This document shows positions 8,401-16,633 of a stretch of DNA of 64,000 nucleotides, one piece after another. The DNA is from Rhodothermales bacterium. Its GTDB lineage: Bacteria > Bacteroidota > Rhodothermia > Rhodothermales > JANQRZ01. The DNA lies in NCBI GenBank assembly GCA_028284265.1, contig JANQRZ010000024.1, positions 1-64,000 of the forward strand, given 5' to 3'. The notes beneath the pieces were generated by a model, which had not been told where the DNA came from, ran no database searches, and saw only the letters and a program-made list of their open reading frames with translations. Positions within the stretch are counted from its first letter, which is position 1. Every line of letters begins with the position of its first letter. The translations under genes were made by a program, and so were the position numbers.

Positions 8401-9174
8401 ATGTGCGTGCTCCGCTCCATAGTCCTCGCGCTCGCTTGCTTCGGAGCAAGCGCGCTCGCCCAACCGGCGATCCACCTGCACTCGGTGGAAGTGGGGACGG
8501 AGTACGAGTCCGTATCGGGCGGTTTTACCGATACACGCGGGATCAGTAGTCAAGCTATTCTGGGCGGAGGCGGAGGAACGTGGAGGTTGCAGTGGGGTGC
8601 CCAGGAGCGTTTCGGGGAAGGGGGAGTGGTTTTCGGAGTGGGCCACTCCCGCTTCCTCGGGCGCAAATGGATCGGTAGCGCGTCTCTCGGGTCCAGTACC
8701 GCTGGAGCCTACCACGCCCGGCTGCGTGCTGGCGTTGAGGTTGGGCGGAAGTGGGGTGCCCGCGAGCAGTTCGTTACGAGTCTCGGCGCTTCATTTCACG
8801 ACGCCCGTGACGTTCACCACGACGTTGTGCTGAACGCCGAAGCGCTCTACTACACGGGCTTGGTCGTTCTGCAACTCAGCAGCCGGTACACGATCAGCAC
8901 ACCCGGCGATGCACGCGGGCACTACGTCCATGCTGCCCTCACGCACAGTCGCCCTGGGCAGCGAAGTGTGGCAGGTCGCATCGGGTTTGGGCGCGAGGCC
9001 TATCTGCGGGTGGAGCCGCTCACAGCGGAGATTGAGTTTCGGAGTTGGGAGGCGGGCCTGACGTGGATCGAGCCGGTCTATCAGCGCTGGAGCCTCGCAG
9101 TGCGCGCCACGCTGTATCACAACCCCTACTACGACCGCGCAGGCCTCGGTCTTGGCGTGCTGCACCGATTCTGA
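8401..9174 (+). CDS. Outer-membrane beta-barrel protein, YaiO-like
   Basis: 257 residues with a signal peptide (MCVLRS start, cleavage after ASALAQ). The rest is alternating polar/hydrophobic strands with many aromatic and Gly residues and ends in a C-terminal ...GLGLGVLHRF, a terminal-Phe outer-membrane barrel signature. The closing segment with YQRW...YDRAGLGLGV resembles the end of the YaiO family, whose members lie beside glycosyltransferases in several bacteria; this assignment is by eye and moderate. Start chosen at the signal-peptide Met (8401), four bases after the epimerase stop; a longer frame begins at 8335. A role in exporting or anchoring the polymer made by the nearby glycosyltransferase is inferred. 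Confidence 0.6.
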   Translation: MCVLRSIVLALACFGASALAQPAIHLHSVEVGTEYESVSGGFTDTRGISSQAILGGGGGTWRLQWGAQERFGEGGVVFGVGHSRFLGRKWIGSASLGSSTAGAYHARLRAGVEVGRKWGAREQFVTSLGASFHDARDVHHDVVLNAEALYYTGLVVLQLSSRYTISTPGDARGHYVHAALTHSRPGQRSVAGRIGFGREAYLRVEPLTAEIEFRSWEAGLTWIEPVYQRWSLAVRATLYHNPYYDRAGLGLGVLHRF

Positions 9175-9224
9175 GGATGCTTGGACTATCTCGACATAGC
9201 CCGCGCACCTCAACGGCTCGCCCC

Positions 9225-10025
9225 ATGTACCGGGGGGGAGCTACTACGTTTTTGCACGAGCACCGTGCCTTTGCCCGGTTGCCCAACCCTGCGCGCCGAC
9301 TTACCGAAGCCCTCGTGCTCACGCTCGTCACGACCGGGGCTTGGATCGCCGCGCTTCCGTTCGTGGGGCGGGTGTGGGGCTACATGCTAGCGGCGGTTGG
9401 TGGGAGTGACCGAGTAGTGATGACACTCTACGAGGTGTGGGGCGGGCTGACGGTCGGTGTGCCGCATGTCGTGCTGGAGGCACCCTTGCCGGGAGCGTGG
9501 CTGTGGGGCACGACGGCACTCGTGACGATTCTGCTGTTCGCTCTCTCATTCTTTATCCCCGACCGGATGACGCCGGGGATCTACGCGCTTCGGGCATTGC
9601 TCCTGATCCAAGCCAGCGCACTCGTCTCCTTCGCCCTCCGCGCCGAGCCGTTTCCCTACGGCCTCACCGACTATCTCCAAGCGATGATGACGACGGGGCT
9701 GGTGATCGCCACCGTGACGCCCGTCGTGCTCGGTTTCATCTGGCACTTGCAGGATGTGGCATGGCCGAAGAAGCTCGCGCTGGCGGCGCTGATGCAGGGC
9801 TACGCGGTCGTGCTCATTCCGCTCCAGTATGCCATGCACGGTCTCATCCTCGAACAGGCCACCATGCTGTTCATGCCGCTGCTCTACATCCTACTCGGCA
9901 TCCCGATCCATGTGCTCACCCTCGTGGCGATCTACGCCTGGGGGATGAGTTGGGACGGAGAACTCGTCGCGCTTGGCGTCCCTGCTGAAGCGACCACCAC
10001 CGATCTACACCCCGAAGCACACTGA
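9225..10025 (+). CDS. Polytopic inner-membrane protein of unknown function
   Basis: 266 residues with about six hydrophobic segments (roughly residues 35-60, 80-110, 118-135, 143-160, 170-195, 205-250). No motif of transporters, polymerases or exosortases is recognisable; the one conspicuous feature is a set of Trp/Gly/Tyr-rich loops and a charged cytosolic C-terminus ending in His-rich DLHPEAH. The Met at 9225 is chosen because upstream in-frame codons to 9045 overlap the previous gene and look non-coding. It sits between the YaiO-like barrel and the DUF11/T9SS protein in one operon, so a part in polysaccharide modification or export is possible but unproven. Confidence 0.6.
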   Translation: MYRGGATTFLHEHRAFARLPNPARRLTEALVLTLVTTGAWIAALPFVGRVWGYMLAAVGGSDRVVMTLYEVWGGLTVGVPHVVLEAPLPGAWLWGTTALVTILLFALSFFIPDRMTPGIYALRALLLIQASALVSFALRAEPFPYGLTDYLQAMMTTGLVIATVTPVVLGFIWHLQDVAWPKKLALAALMQGYAVVLIPLQYAMHGLILEQATMLFMPLLYILLGIPIHVLTLVAIYAWGMSWDGELVALGVPAEATTTDLHPEAH

Positions 10026-10029
10026 ACCC

Positions 10030-13000
10030 ATGCGAAGCAATCTCTCGCTCAGTCTTCTAGCGCTTGCAGTGTTATGTGCTGCTAGCCCGGTTCTCGCCCA
10101 GAATCCTGTCCTTTCGCTGTCGGTCGACGACTCTACGCCTGCAGTGGGCGAGGTGGTCACGTTCACGATTGAGGTGCAGCGCAACGGGGGAAATGTCAAC
10201 AATGTGGAGGTGACGAGCCTGCTTCCGATAGGGTTGACGTATGACTCTCATGCGGCCTCGCAGGGCAGCTACGATCCGGGTAGCGGGGTGTGGGACATCG
10301 GGCGCGTCAACGGTAACCGCATTCGGACCCTTGCGCTCTCGGCGACGGTGGCTGCAACAGGCGTCTATACCCACGAGGCGGATGTTACCGCCCCCGATCC
10401 CGGCGACCACGCGGAGATCACCCTCGTCGTCCCGACAGACCTCCCGGCCATCACACTGTATCAGAGCTTCGAAGGCTCCATCGGGTATGCCGGGGCGAGC
10501 GGCACCTTCCGCACGGACAACAACGAGACGGCCCCCTGCTCGGTGGACGGCAGTTCGAAGCTAGACCTCTCCGGCATTCCGAGTGGGGCGACCGTGCGCG
10601 GAGCCTATCTCTACTGGGCTGGGTCCGGCGACCCCGACGCCATCGTGACGTTCGATGGTAGCAGCGTGACCGCCGACCGTACGTTCACCGATCAGTTCGA
10701 GATAACGGATGGCAACTTCCCATCGCTGTTTCGCTTCTTTCAGGGCTTCGAGGACGTGACGGCAACGGTGGCGGCGAAGGCCGACCCGAACACCTCATAC
10801 ACGCTCGAAGACCTCGACGTGGTGAGTGCCGACGTGACGACATCTGACCCTGACGAGTTGTATTGTAGCTACGAAGCTGTGCTCAAGTCGTGGGGACTCA
10901 TTGTTGTTTATGAGGACCCGAGTAATGTGGAACGCCGCCTGAATGTTTACGACGGGTTTCTCGTAACCCGGCAGCAGAGCGCGAGCGTGACGATGGACCA
11001 GTTCGAGACGCCCATCGCCAATACGTCCATGATGAGCTATCTCATCTTTGAGGGCGATCCCCGCGACGACGACGGCACGAATGAGCGCGTCACCATTACC
11101 CCGACGGGTGGTTCCCGAGTAGTGTTCGATGACAGTGAGCCGTTCAGTTCAGCGAGCCGTCAGTTCAGCGGGGTCGAGAGCGACAGCACCTACGGTGCCG
11201 ACTTTGATACCTACGACGTGTCGGCAGCGCTGCCCGTCGGGGCCACCGAGGCGACGCTGACTGTGGATGCTGGGCTGGACCTCGTGATTCTCAGCGCTGC
11301 TGTGCTCTCGATGCAGACCTCAGTGGTGGACCTCGCACTGTCGATGTCGGTGGACAACCCGCTACCCGATGCTGGAGATACCGTCACGTTTCTCCTGACC
11401 GTGAGCAACCAAAGCGCCGACGTTGCGACTGGCGTTCAGGTGGCCGACTATCTTGATCTTGGCTCCTCGCTCTTCGACGTCGTGTCAATCACACCGAGTC
11501 AGGGAAGTTTCGCCGATAGTCTGTGGACAGTCGGTACGCTGGCAGGGGGGGCGCGCGCGGACCTTGCCATCGAGGTCAGACTGGGAGCCGACAATGTAGC
11601 CTTCACCAACCTCGCTGAGATCGCCCACACAGACCAGCCTGATATCGACTCGACGCCCTACAACGGCAACACGGCCGAAGACGACTATGCCTCCGCGACC
11701 GCGACAACGGGCGGCTCGTCCTCCGGCGGCGAGGGTGGACTGGAGTCGAACGGTACGATGGCGCAGACGCTGGCCAACGTGCTCTACGGTCGCCGCGTGA
11801 GCGATGCTAGGACGCTGGACCGAGGCGAGTCGCTCGTGCCGCCGCCGTTCGCACCTGCTGGGTCCGCCCAGCGCTCGACGGACCTTCGGGCGATCTTTCC
11901 CGAAGAAGGGCCTGCGGGGAGCATTCCCTTCGAGGTGTCGCCGGGCGACCTACTGCCGGTCACGAATGCCCGTGCTGTGCTTGCTGCCGACTATCACCGT
12001 GCAGCGGACAACCGCCGCACCGCCGTCCTCTTTGCTACTACCACTGCTCCCGGCGAAGTCTATGAGCATACCAAGGTCGTCTGCGACCGGCTGCGCGGAG
12101 CGGTCCTCGAAGGCATCGAGCACGTCGAAATCCTCGGACACCCGTTTGTCCTTGCCCAGCTTCGCTATCCGAACGGGTCGGTGGACTACGCCGTCAGCTT
12201 TGTTGCTTACCCAAACGGGGTGGGCTATGCCGTGGACAGCCGATTCCTGTTGACCGACTATGTCCCTGAGGGCACGGGTGAGGACGTGGTGAACGTCCAA
12301 GCGTGGAGTGTCTCGCGGGCCTACACGATGGAACTCGTCGAGCGTGTCCTCACAGGACTGGCTGGAGAGGTGGTCTACCGCAACACCCACATGAACGCCC
12401 CGACGCTGCCGAGCGTGTTCGTTCGTCAGGCCGAGTATGCGAACGGGCAGCTTGCCATCGAGTTGAACAATGGGGCCGACGTGGAGCGCGTCCGCCTCGC
12501 TGGGGGCACGCTCGCTCGTGTGGAGGGCGGTCAGCGGACGAGCTTTGAAGAGACCATCGATCTGTCGCAAGGCGGGGGGAACGTGGTGTCGGCAATGTTT
12601 GAGACGGGGCCCGTCTTCGATGTCGCTTTCTTCGTTGAGACCGGAGGCGACGGGTCAGATTTGCTCTACCTCGCCGACGGCGCGTGGGGTTGGGCTGCCG
12701 ACCCCGAGGGGGCCACCGTTGAGACCTTCGAGGTGCAGCCTGATGAGCGGTCGGCCACAGGAAGCGACGTGCGCCGCGTCGAGCGCCCGGCGCGCCTCGC
12801 GGGATCAGTCGAGACGTGGGCGACGCTGTTCCGGTATCTCCGTCCCGGTGGCGGTCCGGTGGATTTATCCGGATACGAGTGGATCGAGTTTATGGCATCG
12901 GGGCGGGGCGATGTGCGGATGTTGCTCGAGAAGGCCAGTATCCGCACGTCTGACCACTTCGGCAGCAACTTCACGCTTTCGCCGGAGCCTCGGCGCGTGC

Positions 13001-13437
13001 GCGTCCCGCTCGCTGCCCTTCGCCGGGCCGATGGGGAAGACGGATTCACGGGAGAAGATGCCGTCGTGCTCTCGTTCTTCGTTTGGGGCGATAGGGTGTC
13101 CGAGGCTCCGTTCTCGCTCGATATTTCGGATGTCGTCTTCGGCAAGGGGACCGCGGGCGATGGCCTATTGCCGGAGGAGCCAGCCCTCGCTGCGGCGTAT
13201 CCCAACCCCTTCTCTGAGTCGGTGACGCTCGCGTTCGAGTTGCCCGAGGCGCAGACGGTGTCCCTGTCCGTGTATGATATGCTAGGCCGCCGCGTAGCCG
13301 TGCTGGCTTCGGGTGAGCACGAGGCTGGATACCACGCTGTGCGCTTCGATGGGCGCGATCTCAGCGCTGGAGTCTATGTGTACCGATTGGTACTGCCCGG
13401 TCACATCTTCTCTCGGCGAATGACCCTCGTGCATTAA
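10030..13437 (+). CDS. Large secreted DUF11 protein with T9SS sorting domain
   Basis: 1135 residues. Signal peptide 1-24 (ending VLAQ). A DUF11-type Ig-like repeat covers about 25-120 (SVDDSTPAVGEVVTFTIEV). Residues about 145-440 resemble the DUF3344-like beta-domain found in surface proteins (GATVRGAYLYWAG, SYEAVLKSWGLIVVYEDP). A second DUF11 repeat spans about 445-560. Then an uncharacterised region (610-830) and a carbohydrate-binding or CIA30-like jelly-roll region near 890-1030 (DLSGYEWIEFMASG). The last 80 residues are a T9SS type A sorting domain (AYPNPFSESVTL ... GVYVYRLVLPG). Start at 10030 fits the signal peptide, four bases after the upstream stop. Probably a secreted matrix or surface protein that works with the polysaccharide cluster; that link rests on position only. 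Confidence 0.8.
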   Translation: MRSNLSLSLLALAVLCAASPVLAQNPVLSLSVDDSTPAVGEVVTFTIEVQRNGGNVNNVEVTSLLPIGLTYDSHAASQGSYDPGSGVWDIGRVNGNRIRTLALSATVAATGVYTHEADVTAPDPGDHAEITLVVPTDLPAITLYQSFEGSIGYAGASGTFRTDNNETAPCSVDGSSKLDLSGIPSGATVRGAYLYWAGSGDPDAIVTFDGSSVTADRTFTDQFEITDGNFPSLFRFFQGFEDVTATVAAKADPNTSYTLEDLDVVSADVTTSDPDELYCSYEAVLKSWGLIVVYEDPSNVERRLNVYDGFLVTRQQSASVTMDQFETPIANTSMMSYLIFEGDPRDDDGTNERVTITPTGGSRVVFDDSEPFSSASRQFSGVESDSTYGADFDTYDVSAALPVGATEATLTVDAGLDLVILSAAVLSMQTSVVDLALSMSVDNPLPDAGDTVTFLLTVSNQSADVATGVQVADYLDLGSSLFDVVSITPSQGSFADSLWTVGTLAGGARADLAIEVRLGADNVAFTNLAEIAHTDQPDIDSTPYNGNTAEDDYASATATTGGSSSGGEGGLESNGTMAQTLANVLYGRRVSDARTLDRGESLVPPPFAPAGSAQRSTDLRAIFPEEGPAGSIPFEVSPGDLLPVTNARAVLAADYHRAADNRRTAVLFATTTAPGEVYEHTKVVCDRLRGAVLEGIEHVEILGHPFVLAQLRYPNGSVDYAVSFVAYPNGVGYAVDSRFLLTDYVPEGTGEDVVNVQAWSVSRAYTMELVERVLTGLAGEVVYRNTHMNAPTLPSVFVRQAEYANGQLAIELNNGADVERVRLAGGTLARVEGGQRTSFEETIDLSQGGGNVVSAMFETGPVFDVAFFVETGGDGSDLLYLADGAWGWAADPEGATVETFEVQPDERSATGSDVRRVERPARLAGSVETWATLFRYLRPGGGPVDLSGYEWIEFMASGRGDVRMLLEKASIRTSDHFGSNFTLSPEPRRVRVPLAALRRADGEDGFTGEDAVVLSFFVWGDRVSEAPFSLDISDVVFGKGTAGDGLLPEEPALAAAYPNPFSESVTLAFELPEAQTVSLSVYDMLGRRVAVLASGEHEAGYHAVRFDGRDLSAGVYVYRLVLPGHIFSRRMTLVH

Positions 13438-13537
13438 GCGGGAACGTGGCTGCGCCGATACGATATCAGTGGATACGTGGCCCATACGGTGCTGCGTGCT
13501 CGCTAATGCCTGCCTCGGCGCAACGTAGCATAATTGC

Positions 13538-15589
13538 ATGCCCTCCCGCTCACCCCGCTCCGACACGGACGCTGCACACTCGGCGTCCCGGCCTCGGCTC
13601 GACGATCCGGCGCTTCTTCTGGAATTGGCGCTTGCTGCTAGCGTAGGGTATGACCAAGCAGGAAATTGCGGTGCCTTCCTCGCCACGATCTATGAGCGAA
13701 CAGGGCTGGAGATGGCGGTGTGGGCCTACGAGGACGATCATCTGGAGCGGTGCTGTAGCACAGATTCATGGCACCCCGCTCTGACGCTTGCCCTAGATCA
13801 TCCCCTTGCTCGGTTTACCGAGACCGATGAAATACTCATCGACGTTCTCCCAAACACGCAGTTTGGCGATCTGATTAAGGAGGTGGACGGGAGCATGGGC
13901 GTATGCAGGCTGGAACGGGTCGGTTTGCTCGCCCTGCGTGCTCCGGCTGAGGCACCACTCCGCATGGCCGAGGTTGAGGCGCTACGGCCTGTGCTGGAAC
14001 ACTTCGCAGCAAGCCATCGCGCGAGTCAGATCATGGCCCACGATGTCAGCGAACAGAAGCGGCTCGAGAATGAACTACGGAAGGCGCAACGCCAAGCCGA
14101 GGCCTCGATCCAAGCGAAAGAGCGATTCCTCGCCACGATGAGCCATGAGATTCGCACGCCACTCAACGCCGTGCTTGGCTTGTCTCACCTGCTCAATGAG
14201 ACCGCGCTCGGTGACGAGCAGGCGGAGTACGTACAAGGCATCTCCGCTGCTGCCGATGCGCTCCTGAGTCTCGTTAACGATATTCTTGACTTCGCGCGCA
14301 TCAAGGCCGACAAGCTCGCTTTTGAGTCTATTCCCTTCCAGCTTGCGGAGTTGCTCCATGATCTAGTCTTGGTCCTGCGGCCTCGCGCTGAAGCGAAGGG
14401 CATTGAGCTTCATCTTGAGCTTGATCCGTCGGTGCCGGACGAACTGGTTGGAGACCCGCACCGGCTCCGGCAAGTGCTCATCAACCTCGTCTCCAACGCC
14501 GTGAAATTCACGGAGGAGGGGAGCGTCACGGTCCACGTCATTCCTGCGCTGGGTGGTGAAGGGGATACGGTCAAGCTCCAGTTCGAGGTGGCAGATACAG
14601 GGGTTGGGATTCCCCCGGAGCAGCACAAGCGGATTTTTGAGTCGTTCACGCAGGCTCGGAGCGACGATGCGCGGAACGAAGGGGGCAGCGGGTTGGGGCT
14701 GGCTATCGTAAAAGAGCTGGTAGAGGGGCAGGGAGGCGATGTCTCCGTATCGAGCAAAGAAGGACACGGCGCTCGATTCGTTGTGACGCTGCCCTTTCAA
14801 CGGGGTACAGCTCTTGTTTCTGAACCCAAGCCCGAAGGGTATGCCGACCTATGTGGCCTCCACGTTTTGCTGGCCGAGGACATTGCCGCAAACCAGTTTG
14901 TGGCGACGCGGATGCTGGAGCGTTGGGGGGTGACCGTGACGTTAGCCGAGAACGGGCGCGAGGCCGTGGAACAGGTCGCCCATCAGCCGGATGTCTTTGA
15001 TCTTGTGCTGATGGACCTTCAGATGCCCGAGATGGACGGCATCGCAGCCACGCGCGCCATCCGAGAGGAGTTGGAGCTTGCAGAACTACCGATAGTGGCT
15101 CTCACGGCCTCAGTGCTAGCCCAGCAGCGGAACGAAGTGCTGGCCGCTGGTTTTGACGAGTTTATCCTCAAGCCTTTCGACCCCGTCCACCTCAGCCACC
15201 GTATTGCTTTTCTGACAGGGCGTGTGGCGGAGGCCGAGCGGCAGCCTGTCAACCGGGCTGCGCTGGAGCGGTATGCCCTCGGAGACCCCACGTTCATCAA
15301 GGAATTGGCGTCCCTGTTTTTCCGAGAAGTGCCAGGCAAGGTCAAGGCGCTGTCCGAGGCCGCTGCTGCGGGGCAGTGGGAAGAGGTGTGGACGCTCGCT
15401 CACCAGTCGAAGTCGCAGGCGGCTTACGTTGGAGCGGAGGTGCTGGCGGAGGCACTTGCCGAGATAGAGCGTCTAGCAAGAGGGAACCACCCGGAAGACG
15501 CAGTAACCGAGGCAAAACGCGCCGAGGCACTTTGTAGAGACGTAGAGAATGACTTGGAGGAGCTGGCTCATGAGAAAGAGCATGCATAA
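13538..15589 (+). CDS. Hybrid histidine kinase with receiver and Hpt domains
   Basis: 683-residue cytoplasmic kinase without membrane helices. Residues about 25-165 look like a GAF-type sensor (VGYDQAGNCGAFLATIYERTGLEMAVWAY). HisKA follows with phospho-His H203 in MSHEIRTPLN, HATPase with N320 box (LINLVSNAVKFT), DTGVGIP and GSGLGLAI; a receiver domain at about 440-560 with D493 in LMDLQMPEMDG and K545; and a C-terminal Hpt domain with H622 in LAHQSKSQAAYVG. All phosphorelay residues are therefore in one chain (H203 to D493 to H622). The LytTR response regulator starts 139 bases downstream on the same strand and is the natural final receiver. Signal unknown; the GAF domain suggests a small ligand or redox/light input. 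Confidence 0.93.
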   Translation: MPSRSPRSDTDAAHSASRPRLDDPALLLELALAASVGYDQAGNCGAFLATIYERTGLEMAVWAYEDDHLERCCSTDSWHPALTLALDHPLARFTETDEILIDVLPNTQFGDLIKEVDGSMGVCRLERVGLLALRAPAEAPLRMAEVEALRPVLEHFAASHRASQIMAHDVSEQKRLENELRKAQRQAEASIQAKERFLATMSHEIRTPLNAVLGLSHLLNETALGDEQAEYVQGISAAADALLSLVNDILDFARIKADKLAFESIPFQLAELLHDLVLVLRPRAEAKGIELHLELDPSVPDELVGDPHRLRQVLINLVSNAVKFTEEGSVTVHVIPALGGEGDTVKLQFEVADTGVGIPPEQHKRIFESFTQARSDDARNEGGSGLGLAIVKELVEGQGGDVSVSSKEGHGARFVVTLPFQRGTALVSEPKPEGYADLCGLHVLLAEDIAANQFVATRMLERWGVTVTLAENGREAVEQVAHQPDVFDLVLMDLQMPEMDGIAATRAIREELELAELPIVALTASVLAQQRNEVLAAGFDEFILKPFDPVHLSHRIAFLTGRVAEAERQPVNRAALERYALGDPTFIKELASLFFREVPGKVKALSEAAAAGQWEEVWTLAHQSKSQAAYVGAEVLAEALAEIERLARGNHPEDAVTEAKRAEALCRDVENDLEELAHEKEHA

Positions 15590-15609
15590 CACCTCATTTC
15601 AGTATGTTG

Positions 15610-15658
15610 CCTTGTTTGGTGGACAAGGAGTGACATATTTCTGAGCATCTTCCTTGTT
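15610..15658 (+). promoter_or_regulatory. Direct and inverted CCTTGT repeats before LytTR regulator gene
   Basis: CCTTGTT at 15610-15616 is repeated at 15652-15658, 42 bp away (twice 21 bp), and an inverted copy ACAAGG lies at 15623-15628, forming a CCTTGT/ACAAGG hairpin with a 7-base loop. The stretch lies in the 139-bp gap before the LytTR regulator. It may be an autoregulatory operator or a weak terminator for the kinase gene. Confidence 0.3.
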
Positions 15659-15728
15659 GGTGCTCCCCCTTCCATACCAGTAGCTTATGGGTATCCCACC
15701 ATGCCCATCTCCTCTCTCATCTTCTCCC

Positions 15729-16454
15729 ATGCGATGCTTGATCGTGGACGACGACGCACTCGCGCGCGCCGTTCTTGAACGCTACGTGTCGCGCTACGAC
15801 ACGCTTGACCTCATCGGGTCTTGCGAAAGTGCGCTGGATGCAGCTGACGTACTCACCCGAGAGCGTGAAGCCGCTCGCCCCATTGATCTGGCCTTTTTCG
15901 ATGTGGAGATGCCGGAGTTGAGCGGCTTGGATCTCGCACGTTCGCTTGGAGAAAATGTGCAGGTTGTCATCGTGAGTGGCAAAGAGGAGTATGCCCCCGA
16001 GGCCTTTGATCTCGCCGTGGCGGATTATATCGTTAAGCCGGTGGACTATGCCCGGTTTGTCCGCTCGGTGGAGCGCGCCCGCCTCTTGGCGTCGGCTGTT
16101 CAGGAAGACGTGGCCCACGAAGAGGCGACTACCGAGGTGTTGCAGGACGGGCACGTTTTCGTTCGCAGCGAGGGACGGTTCGTCCGCGTAAACCTTCAGG
16201 ATGTGGCGTGGGTGGAGGCGCAGAAGGACTATGTGGTGCTCCACACGCCGGAGCAGGATATCACGATCCACGCCACCATGAAGGCGATGGAAGAACGCTT
16301 ACCCGATGCCTTCGTCCGCATTCACCGTTCCACGATAGTCCGGCTGGACCAGATCAAGGATGCCTCGGAGTCCGCTGTCGTCGTGGCAGGCGTGGAACTG
16401 CCGGTCAGCAGCACCTACCGACAGGAACTACTGGGCCGACTCCGCACGCTGTAA
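15729..16454 (+). CDS. LytTR-family response regulator
   Basis: 241 residues: receiver domain 1-120 (IVDDD, phospho-acceptor D58 in FFDVEMPELSG, VSGKEEYAPEAF, K in YIVKPVD) followed by a LytTR DNA-binding domain at about 140-241 (VFVRSEGRFVRV, WVEAQKDYVVLHT, MKAMEERLPDAFVRIHRSTIV, LPVSSTYR). The start at 15729 gives MRCLIVDDD, the usual receiver beginning; an in-frame Met 42 bases upstream is possible. LytTR regulators bind direct repeats, commonly before surface-polysaccharide and adhesion genes, which makes the 21-bp-spaced repeats at 6957-7008 a candidate target. Partner kinase is probably the hybrid kinase just upstream. Ends 11 bases before the convergent small membrane ORF stop. Confidence 0.94.
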   Translation: MRCLIVDDDALARAVLERYVSRYDTLDLIGSCESALDAADVLTREREAARPIDLAFFDVEMPELSGLDLARSLGENVQVVIVSGKEEYAPEAFDLAVADYIVKPVDYARFVRSVERARLLASAVQEDVAHEEATTEVLQDGHVFVRSEGRFVRVNLQDVAWVEAQKDYVVLHTPEQDITIHATMKAMEERLPDAFVRIHRSTIVRLDQIKDASESAVVVAGVELPVSSTYRQELLGRLRTL

Positions 16455-16465
16455 ATAGATTGCGC

Positions 16466-16630
16466 TTACCGGCCCTCTTCGCGTAGCTGTTCGAGTTGCT
16501 CTTGGAACGCGGCGTCCTCCCGGCCTGCTTGGATCAGCACCGTCGCCATTACGGATAGAGCGATGAGGAGAATGACGAAGGCGATCACGAAGAGTCGGGA
16601 GCGCCGCTGTTTGGGAGACACGTTGCTCAT
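16466..16630 (-). CDS. Small single-pass membrane peptide (54 aa)
   Basis: Short open frame of 54 residues that begins 3 bases after the pepT stop. It has a basic cytoplasmic start (SPKQRRSRLF), one hydrophobic helix at about residues 13-34 rich in Ile, Leu, Val and Ala, and a charged, Glu/Gln-rich tail likely to form a short coiled coil (FQEQLEQLREEGR). The arrangement (tight spacing, GC-rich codon third positions, sensible membrane topology) supports a real gene. Not a recognised family; similar small TM-plus-coiled-coil proteins are often envelope accessory subunits. Confidence 0.6.
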   Translation of the reverse strand: MSNVSPKQRRSRLFVIAFVILLIALSVMATVLIQAGREDAAFQEQLEQLREEGR

Positions 16631-16633
16631 CGG

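Noticed and set aside
9225-10025. Exosortase-like identity for the polytopic protein
   Set aside because: The Cys-Arg-His active-site motifs of exosortases are not visible, and the neighbouring large protein has a T9SS signal rather than a PEP-CTERM.
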